A stretch of 64,000 bases of DNA from Pseudomonas fluorescens (GTDB lineage Bacteria; Pseudomonadota; Gammaproteobacteria; Pseudomonadales; Pseudomonadaceae). Location of the stretch: assembly GCF_001902145.1 (NCBI RefSeq), contig NZ_MRST01000013.1, positions 1 through 64,000 on the forward strand. The letters run 5' to 3'. Within the stretch, counting starts at the first letter, position 1; each line of letters starts with the position of its first letter. Both the position numbers and the translations under genes were made by a program. Of this stretch, positions 58,402 to 64,000 are shown piece after piece. Below the pieces are notes generated by a model, which did no database searches, was not told where the DNA came from, and saw only the letters and a list, made by a program, of their open reading frames with translations.

Positions 58402-58497
58402 GAGCGAGCTTGCTCGCGAAGAACGTCAACGATGACGCGTGCATCCTGAATGCACGCGGCGCCCTCAGGTTTTTCGCGAGCAAGCTCGCTCCTACAG
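58396..58497. repeat. Inverted REP pair overlapping the pykF stop codon
   Basis: GAGCGAGCTTGCTCGCGAA and its inverse, with about 50 bases between. The left end supplies the pykF TAG stop; the right end abuts the GGGAG ribosome-binding site of the next gene. Confidence 0.92.
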
Positions 58498-58506
58498 GGA
58501 GCTGAC

Positions 58507-59382
58507 ATGCACAACCCAACCTGCCCCGACTGGGCCGAAGCCCTGCTCAACGGCTTCAGCCAAATCTTCCTGCAGCGCCACCCGCTGTGCGGCCTGCTGT
58601 GCCTGCTGGCGATCCTGATCGGCGCCCCGGCCTTGCTTGGCGGGGCCTTGCTTGGGGGTGTCGCAGGGTTGCTCACGGCCCAGCGCCGGGGGTATCCCAA
58701 GGCCGAGCGCCAGGCCGGGCTGTATAGCTACAACGGCGTATTGCTGGGCCTGTTGATCAGCCAGCACTTTGCCTGGTCGGCGCTGGTGCCGCCACTGATC
58801 CTGGCGTGCGGCGGCGTGAGTGCCATCCTCACTCGGCACTGGTTGAAACACGCGACCCAGCCCCAGGATTTGCCCGCCTACACCGCGCCCTTTGTTGGCC
58901 TGGGCTGGTTGCTGCTCGGCCAGGTCCCGGAGAACACCCTTGTGCTGAGCGAGCCCGACACTGTCGCTGTACTGGCCGCGCCCTTCACCGGCCTTGGGCA
59001 AATCATGTTGCTGGACCAGCCCCTGGCGGGCGTACTGATCGCCCTGGGCTTGCTGCTGGCCGACCGTCGCGCCGTCGCGTGGGCCTTGGGCGGCGCCACT
59101 CTCGGCATGCTGGCCGGCCTGTGGTTGAACGACCCCGCTGGCGCCCTGCTCGGCCTGCACAGCTATAACCCCGCGCTGGCCGCCCTGGCCCTGTGCTCGT
59201 CACGTCGCCAGCCCTGGTTATCACTGCTGGGCATTGGCCTGGCCATCCTGCTCACCCCGGGCTTCGCCGGCCTGCACCTGCCCGCGCTGACCGCGCCATT
59301 TATCCTCGCGTGCTGGCTGGTGCGTGCCGGTCAGCGAATGCTGCACAAGCCTCACATGGACAGCCCGTTCGAATCGCCCTAG
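58507..59382 (+). CDS. Urea transporter (UT) family protein
   Basis: The 291-residue, strongly hydrophobic protein has a UT-family internal duplication: 'GLYSYNGVLLGLLIS' in the first half and 'GLHSYNPALAALAL' in the second match the paired selectivity-pore motifs. UT channels pass urea down its gradient. No urease or urea-amidolyase gene is in the window. GGGAG, directly after a REP pair, precedes ATG 58507; upstream in-frame codons are REP translation. Confidence 0.82.
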   Translation: MHNPTCPDWAEALLNGFSQIFLQRHPLCGLLCLLAILIGAPALLGGALLGGVAGLLTAQRRGYPKAERQAGLYSYNGVLLGLLISQHFAWSALVPPLILACGGVSAILTRHWLKHATQPQDLPAYTAPFVGLGWLLLGQVPENTLVLSEPDTVAVLAAPFTGLGQIMLLDQPLAGVLIALGLLLADRRAVAWALGGATLGMLAGLWLNDPAGALLGLHSYNPALAALALCSSRRQPWLSLLGIGLAILLTPGFAGLHLPALTAPFILACWLVRAGQRMLHKPHMDSPFESP

Positions 59383-59413
59383 GCTTGCTCGATATTCGTT
59401 TCAGGCAGGGTTT

Positions 59414-60238
59414 ATGGACAGCAACAACGACTGGCGCCAGCGCCTCTACATCATGGTGTTCCAAAGCGACACCGTCGCCGGGCGGCGCTTTGACGGCATC
59501 CTGCTGCTGATCATCCTCGCCAGCCTGGTGATCGTGATGCTCGACAGCATCGACACAATCCATCAGAACTACGCCGACGTGCTGGCCTATATCGAGTGGG
59601 GCTTCACGCTGATCTTCGCCATCGAGTACGGCCTGCGCCTGTATTGCTCGCCCAAGCCGCTGCGCTATGCCTTCAGCTTTTATGGCTTGGTGGACCTGCT
59701 CGCCATCGTCCCCGGCATCCTCGCGCTGTACTACAGCGACGCCCAGTATCTGCTGATCATCCGCATCATCCGGATGCTGCGCATCTTCCGCGTGCTCAAG
59801 CTCAGCCCGTACCTCAAGCAGGCCAATTACCTGATGGCGGCGCTGCGCGGCAGCAAGCAGAAGATTGTGGTGTTCCTGGTCAGCGTGTGCACCCTGGTGA
59901 CGGTGTTCGGCACCTTGATGTACGTGATCGAAGGCCCGGAACATGGCTTTACCAGTATTCCCAAGGGCATCTACTGGGCGATCGTCACCCTGACCACCGT
60001 GGGCTTCGGCGATATCGTGCCCAAGACGCCCCTGGGCCAGGTTATTTCATCGCTGGTGATGATCACCGGTTACTCGATCATCGCGGTGCCGACGGGTATT
60101 TTTACCGCTGAACTGGCCAGTGCCATGCGCGGCGAACAGCTGCATACCGACTGCCCCGTGTGCAAGAAGGACAGCCATGAACCCAACGCTGCGTTTTGCG
60201 CGCGCTGTGGCAGCAATCTGTTTCGCAAACTGGAATAA
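59414..60238 (+). CDS. Voltage-gated-type potassium channel with C-terminal zinc ribbon
   Basis: The 274-residue six-helix channel has an S4-like segment with arginines every third residue ('IIRIIRMLRIFRVLK', about 119-133), pore helix and selectivity filter TTVGFGD, and a C-terminal tail with a CxxC-n-CxxC zinc ribbon (CPVCKKD...CARCG). It resembles the Kv-like bacterial channels. The start MDSNNDWRQR at 59414 follows GGCAGGG; earlier in-frame codons overlap the previous gene. P. aeruginosa has a potassium channel gene in the same neighbourhood (PA1496 by memory). Confidence 0.9.
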   Translation: MDSNNDWRQRLYIMVFQSDTVAGRRFDGILLLIILASLVIVMLDSIDTIHQNYADVLAYIEWGFTLIFAIEYGLRLYCSPKPLRYAFSFYGLVDLLAIVPGILALYYSDAQYLLIIRIIRMLRIFRVLKLSPYLKQANYLMAALRGSKQKIVVFLVSVCTLVTVFGTLMYVIEGPEHGFTSIPKGIYWAIVTLTTVGFGDIVPKTPLGQVISSLVMITGYSIIAVPTGIFTAELASAMRGEQLHTDCPVCKKDSHEPNAAFCARCGSNLFRKLE

Positions 60239-60332
60239 GCAAAGTTCGTTTTAATCTTTAAAGCTCTATGCAGGCCCGGCTATAGTCGCTGGCAAATTGC
60301 CTCCCCTCTTCTCGAACAACAAGGAATGAGCA

Positions 60333-61334
60333 GTGAAAAAAATCCTCAGCGCCTCTCTACTGGCCGCCGGCCTGGCCCTGGCGGGCTCCGCCCAGGCCGC
60401 GACCACCCTGCTCAACGTCTCCTACGACGTGATGCGCGATTTCTACAAGGACTACAACACCGCCTTCCAGAAGCACTGGGCAGCCGAGCACCCAGACGAC
60501 AAGCTGACGTTGCAGATGTCCTTCGGCGGCTCCAGCAAACAAGCGCGCTCGGTCATCGACGGCCTGCCCGCCGACGTGATCACCATGAACATGGCTACCG
60601 ATATCAATGCCCTGGCCGACAACGGCAAGCTGGTGCCGGACAACTGGGTGACACGCCTGCCGAACAACAGTGCGCCGTTCACCTCAGCCACGGTGTTTAT
60701 CGTGCGCAAAGGTAACCCCAAGGCCCTGAAGGACTGGCCCGACCTGCTCAAGGACGGCGTGCAGGTAATCGTGCCCAACCCGAAGACCTCGGGTAACGGC
60801 CGCTACACCTACCTGTCGGCCTGGGGCTACGTGTTGAAGAACGGCGGCGATGAAGACAAGGCCAAGACCTTCGTTGGCAAGTTGTTCAAGCAAGCGCCAG
60901 TGCTGGACACCGGTGGCCGCGCCGCCACCACCACCTTCATGACCAACCAGATTGGCGACGTGCTGGTGACCTTTGAAAACGAAGCAGAAATGATCGCCCG
61001 CGAGTTTGGCCGTGATCAGTTCGAAGTGGTCTATCCAAGCGTTTCCGCCGAGGCCGAACCGCCGGTGTCGGTGGTGGATAAAGTTGTCGAGAAAAAAGGC
61101 ACCCGTGCCGCGGCCGAGGACTACCTCAAGTATCTATGGTCGCCCGAAGGCCAGGAAATCGCGGCCAACAATTACCTGCGCCCACGGGACCCGAAGGTGC
61201 TGGCCAAGTACACCGACCGGTTCCCGAAGGTGGATTTCCTGTCGGTGGAGAAAACCTTTGGTGACTGGCGCACGGTGCAAAAGACTCACTTCAATGATGG
61301 CGGGGTGTTTGACCAGATCTACTCTGGCCAATAA
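60333..61334 (+). CDS. cysP: Periplasmic sulfate/thiosulfate-binding protein
   Basis: The 333-residue binding protein has a signal peptide cleaved near 'SAQAATT' (about residue 22) and matches the CysP/Sbp family ('LLNVSYDVMRDFYKDYN', 'SFGGSSKQARSVIDGLPADVITM', 'NPKTSGNGRYTYL'). It delivers sulfate or thiosulfate to the CysTWA importer, which is not encoded here; P. aeruginosa likewise has an orphan cysP (PA1493). The start is GTG 60333 with AAGGA eight bases before it. Confidence 0.92.
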   Translation: MKKILSASLLAAGLALAGSAQAATTLLNVSYDVMRDFYKDYNTAFQKHWAAEHPDDKLTLQMSFGGSSKQARSVIDGLPADVITMNMATDINALADNGKLVPDNWVTRLPNNSAPFTSATVFIVRKGNPKALKDWPDLLKDGVQVIVPNPKTSGNGRYTYLSAWGYVLKNGGDEDKAKTFVGKLFKQAPVLDTGGRAATTTFMTNQIGDVLVTFENEAEMIAREFGRDQFEVVYPSVSAEAEPPVSVVDKVVEKKGTRAAAEDYLKYLWSPEGQEIAANNYLRPRDPKVLAKYTDRFPKVDFLSVEKTFGDWRTVQKTHFNDGGVFDQIYSGQ

Positions 61335-61362
61335 CCCATCTGACTGAATCAACTCGGTCAAA

Positions 61363-61453
61363 CCTGTGGGAGCTGGCTTGTCTGCGAAAGCGATCTATCC
61401 GTCATATTTCAGGTGACGGATACACAGCTTTCGCAGGCAAGCCAGCTCCCACT
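61363..61453. repeat. Inverted REP pair
   Basis: GGGAGCTGGCTTGTCTGCGA (one change from the subtype consensus) and its inverse flank about 45 bases between cysP and the MFS gene. Confidence 0.88.
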
Positions 61454-61585
61454 TTTTTCGCGCAAGGCAGATGTATCTGAATGTATCATCACTCGGCATA
61501 AGTGATATCACCACAAGCAGCCTACTCACTTGCGAGCCTTGTCTTTACTCTCTCACGCCACTTCCTTCGCCTTTATGAGTGCACC

Positions 61586-62791
61586 ATGAACGCAACCTCT
61601 CACGCTGCAGGCACCATGACCCGGGGCATGGTCATGCTGTTCGCGTTTTGCTGCGGCGCTATCGTCGCCAACATCTACTATGCACAACCGATCATCGAGC
61701 TGATTGCCCCGGACATTGGCCTGACACCGGCAATGGCCAGCCTGATCGTGTCCCTCACGCAAATCGGCTATGCCCTGGGCTTGTTTTTCCTGGTGCCTCT
61801 GGGCGACCTGCTGGAAAACCGCAAGCTGATGATTGCCACCACCGTCGTGGCGATCGCCAGCCTGTTGGGTGCGGCGTTTATCGAGCAGCCGAACCTGTTC
61901 TTGCTGGTGTCGCTGCTGATCGGCTTCAGTTCCGTCTCGGTGCAGATCCTGATTCCGCTGGCGGCACACTTGGCGCCGGCCGAATCCCGGGGCCGCGTGG
62001 TCGGCAGCATCATGGGCGGCCTGCTGCTGGGCATCCTGCTGGCACGGCCGGTGTCGAGCGTGGTGGCCGATCACTTCGGCTGGCGTGCGATGTTCATGGC
62101 GGCCGCCGCACTGATGGCGTTTATCAGCGTGGTGCTGATGCTGACCATCCCCAAACGCCAACCCGATCACAGTGCCAGCTACGGCCAGTTGCTGCGCTCC
62201 CTGGGCACCCTGTTGCGTGAGCAACCGCTGTTGCGCCAACGGGCGTTCTACCAGGCTTGCATGTTCGCCGCCTTCAGTCTGTTCTGGACCGCCGCACCGC
62301 TGGAACTGGCACGTAACCACGGCCTGAGCCAAAGCGAGATCGCACTGTTTGCCCTGGTCGGTGCCCTTGGCGCCATCGCCGCGCCCATGGCCGGTCGCCT
62401 GGCCGATGCCGGCCATACCCACCGCGCCTCGTTGCTGGCGATGCTGTTTGGCGCGCTGAGTTTCCTGCCAGCGTTGGTACACCCGCTCTACAGCGTGATC
62501 GGCCTGGCAGTCACCGGTGTGGTCCTGGACTTCTGCGTGCAGATGAATATGGTCCTCGGCCAGCGCGCCATCTACGCCCTCGATGCCAACAGCCGCAGCC
62601 GCCTGAACGCGCTGTACATGAGCAGCATTTTTATCGGCGGTGCGTTCGGCTCGGCGATTGCCAGCAGCGTGTATGAACATGGCGGCTGGTTGGCCGTAAT
62701 GCTGGTGGGCAGTGCATTTGCGCTGGTGGCCTTGTTGCGCTTCCTGAGTGCGTCACGTAAAGCCGCGTTGGCCAATGCCCAAGCGTCCTGA
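61586..62791 (+). CDS. MFS transporter
   Basis: The 401-residue, twelve-helix major facilitator permease has 'FCCGAIVANIYYAQPIIELIAPDIGLTPA' at the start and the inter-helix motif 'LGDLLENRKLMI' (GD-x-x-x-x-RK type). The general sequence is of the drug/solute exporter branch, but the substrate is unknown. The start MNATSHAAGT at 61586 is the most likely; 28 in-frame codons upstream are weakly supported. It converges with the serralysin-like gene. Confidence 0.85.
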   Translation: MNATSHAAGTMTRGMVMLFAFCCGAIVANIYYAQPIIELIAPDIGLTPAMASLIVSLTQIGYALGLFFLVPLGDLLENRKLMIATTVVAIASLLGAAFIEQPNLFLLVSLLIGFSSVSVQILIPLAAHLAPAESRGRVVGSIMGGLLLGILLARPVSSVVADHFGWRAMFMAAAALMAFISVVLMLTIPKRQPDHSASYGQLLRSLGTLLREQPLLRQRAFYQACMFAAFSLFWTAAPLELARNHGLSQSEIALFALVGALGAIAAPMAGRLADAGHTHRASLLAMLFGALSFLPALVHPLYSVIGLAVTGVVLDFCVQMNMVLGQRAIYALDANSRSRLNALYMSSIFIGGAFGSAIASSVYEHGGWLAVMLVGSAFALVALLRFLSASRKAALANAQAS

Positions 62792-62820
62792 CGGGTCCTT
62801 CGGCTCATAAAAACTGTTCA

Positions 62821-62876
62821 CAACGCACAAAGGGGCGGGACTTAATCAATCATTGAGTAAGTCCCGCCCCGCGTTG
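62821..62876. terminator. Long palindrome between convergent genes
   Basis: A 13-bp perfect stem, GGGGCGGGACTTA/TAAGTCCCGCCCC (62832-62844 with 62858-62870), contains an inner TCAAT/ATTGA arm and an outer CAACGC/GCGTTG arm with a five-base bulge on one side. No T-run follows on either strand, so it may act as a factor-dependent terminator or transcript barrier. Confidence 0.6.
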
Positions 62877-62917
62877 CGTCAAACAATGGCGACCGTCAAA
62901 CGTGCCCGGTCAAGTCG

Positions 62918-64000
62918 TTAGAGGTAACCGCCATCTTTTATGTTGAGCCCAATGACATCTTCCGGGCTGATCATTCGGGTGCTCTTGATCAGGAAATCGG
63001 TCTTGCCATCTCCATCCAGGTCGATCGCCAGCAAGTAACGTCCCGTCTGCGGATTGAACTTGATGATGGTGTCGCCTGCCGCCCCTGTATAGTTCTCAAC
63101 GAAGTTCAAGGCTACCTTGCCGTCGCGTGCCATTTGCGACAGGTCGATCTTGTCTTTCCCCGTATTGAAGTCCACCAACAAGTCGGCATGGGTGCGTGTT
63201 GAATCGCTAAACGCATTGAACTTGAAGGTATTCCAGCCGCCGCCGCCCTCCAACGTATCAGCCCCTGCGCCACCGGTGAGCACATTATTCGCACTGTTAC
63301 CTATGATGCGATCATTACCCCGGCCACCCACGGCATTTTCGATCACTGTTTTCTCGTCGATCCTGACATTTTCCTTCATCCCGCCCACGCTGGAAAACGA
63401 ACCACCACGCAAGCTGATGATTTGATTCTGCTTGAAGCCAGAAAAATCAAAGGTATCGTTCCCGCGCTCATCCCATACGTTGAAGTCTGGTTTATCGGAT
63501 GCGGACTTCAGGGTCGTTTCCGGCTTGCCGGTATTTGAATTGAATCCGTAGATGGTGTCATCGGTCCTTTTTTTGGTGCTAACTTTTGGCTCGGTGACGC
63601 CTGCGTCGTTCTTCGGCCCGTCCGCTGGTGAGGTGGTGGTGCCCTTCGTCCACAAGTCCCTTGGCAAGGGGCGACCGCCCGTCGTCGGCACGTCCCTTGC
63701 CAAGGTGGTGTCACCCTTCTTCGACACGTCCGCGGTCGAGATGCTGCCGCCCTTCGTCGACACGTCCGCTGTCGAGGTGGTGCCGCCCTTCGTCGACACG
63801 TCCGCTGTCGAGGTGGTGCCGCCCTTCGTCGACACGTCCGCTGTCGAGGTGGTGACGTCCTTCTTCGTCGCGTCCGCGGTCGAGGTGCTGCTGCCCTTCG
63901 TCGACACGTCCGCGGTCGAGGTGGTGCCGCCCTTCGTCGACACGTCCGCTGTCGAGGTGGTGACGTCCTTCTTCGTCGCGTCCGCGGTCGAGGTGGTGCC
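62918..64000 (-). CDS. Serralysin-like type I secreted protein with 12-residue repeats (partial, 5' end outside window)
   Basis: The gene is open to the window edge, so the N-terminus is missing; 360 codons are visible. First come about eleven 12-residue repeats (consensus TTSTADVSTKGG) encoded by 63602-64000, which decay towards the C-terminal side. Then come 'TIYGFNSNTG', 'NDTFDFSGFKQNQIISLRGG' and the RTX-type nonapeptides 'GGRGNDRIIGNSANNVLTGG' and 'GGAGADTLEGGGG', followed by an M10_C-type end with 'DFNTGKDKIDLS'. This is the C-terminal module of AprA/serralysin, which binds calcium and carries the type I secretion signal. The catalytic zinc domain is not visible. Whether one lies upstream cannot be told. 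Confidence 0.85.
   Translation of the reverse strand, partial: GTTSTADATKKDVTTSTADVSTKGGTTSTADVSTKGSSTSTADATKKDVTTSTADVSTKGGTTSTADVSTKGGTTSTADVSTKGGSISTADVSKKGDTTLARDVPTTGGRPLPRDLWTKGTTTSPADGPKNDAGVTEPKVSTKKRTDDTIYGFNSNTGKPETTLKSASDKPDFNVWDERGNDTFDFSGFKQNQIISLRGGSFSSVGGMKENVRIDEKTVIENAVGGRGNDRIIGNSANNVLTGGAGADTLEGGGGWNTFKFNAFSDSTRTHADLLVDFNTGKDKIDLSQMARDGKVALNFVENYTGAAGDTIIKFNPQTGRYLLAIDLDGDGKTDFLIKSTRMISPEDVIGLNIKDGGYL
63602..64000 (-). repeat. 36-bp in-frame tandem repeat array
   Basis: About eleven units of 36 bp encode TTSTADVSTKGG-like dodecapeptides. Central units are identical or nearly so at DNA level; the three nearest the RTX domain are strongly degenerate (TTLARDVPTTGG, RPLPRDLWTKGT, TTSPADGPKNDA). 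A variant unit ending ATKKDV recurs three units apart, suggesting that a 108-bp block was also duplicated. The array continues past the window end. Confidence 0.9.

Noticed and set aside
63941..63943. GTG as the start codon of the serralysin-like gene
   Set aside because: The codon encodes Val inside a repeat unit and the frame stays open through the repeat to the window end, so the true start lies outside.

Overview
The window is chromosomal DNA of a fluorescent Pseudomonas, most likely of the P. fluorescens group. Three things support this: the protein families and their order (fabA-fabB beside a hybrid sensor kinase, the sdh-suc block divergent from gltA, gcl-hyi-glxR-ttuD-pykF), high-GC codon use throughout, and about fifteen intergenic REP palindromes of the Pseudomonas type together with a REP-associated transposase. 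No rRNA, tRNA, prophage, integrase or CRISPR array was found.

Layout. 0-8.5 kb (minus strand): AI-2E family permease, a DUF4892 protein behind an 18-codon leader ORF, two coupled alpha/beta hydrolases, a hotdog thioesterase, an acyl-CoA synthetase, then sixA, a DUF4389 membrane protein and gpsA. A 0.6-kb intergenic region (6124-6712) holds a long dispersed repeat whose inverted partner lies at the window start, plus a nearly perfect three-way-junction palindrome. 8.7-15.7 kb (plus): a tightly packed trio of TonB-dependent receptor, periplasmic binding-type protein and hybrid histidine kinase, followed by fabA-fabB. 15.9-18.6 kb (minus): chemoreceptor and exported amidohydrolase. 18.7-20.1 kb: OsmC and pirin proteins. 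20.2-24 kb (minus): dienelactone hydrolase-like protein, htpG and two thioesterases. 24-27 kb: small lipoprotein, DUF599 protein and brnQ.

27-40 kb is the TCA-cycle block: sdhCDAB-sucAB-lpdG-sucCD on the minus strand and gltA on the plus strand, with clear sigma-70 promoters for both directions in the shared 365-bp gap. 40.5-43.6 kb: acetate permease actP with its DUF485 partner, and a betaine-type binding protein. 43.9-49.7 kb: a membrane GH17 glucan enzyme, an exported hydrolase coupled to mlaA, and DUF805 and DUF808 membrane proteins.

49.8-58.4 kb is the glyoxylate-to-pyruvate route. It has a TetR regulator, a GlcG-type protein and gcl-hyi-glxR-ttuD-pykF, which together convert glyoxylate through tartronate semialdehyde, glycerate and 2-phosphoglycerate/PEP to pyruvate. 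A REP-associated transposase with its own REP sequences sits between the regulator and glcG, and REP pairs sit inside the operon. 58.5-62.8 kb: urea transporter family, potassium channel, sulfate-binding protein and MFS permease. The window ends inside a minus-strand gene for a serralysin-like, type I secreted protein whose visible upstream part is a 12-residue tandem repeat.

The most interesting items are the receptor/binding-protein/kinase trio at the place where P. aeruginosa encodes PA1611, the repeat-plus-serralysin-C-terminus protein, and the structured intergenic elements. Comparisons with P. aeruginosa gene order are from memory and were not searched.
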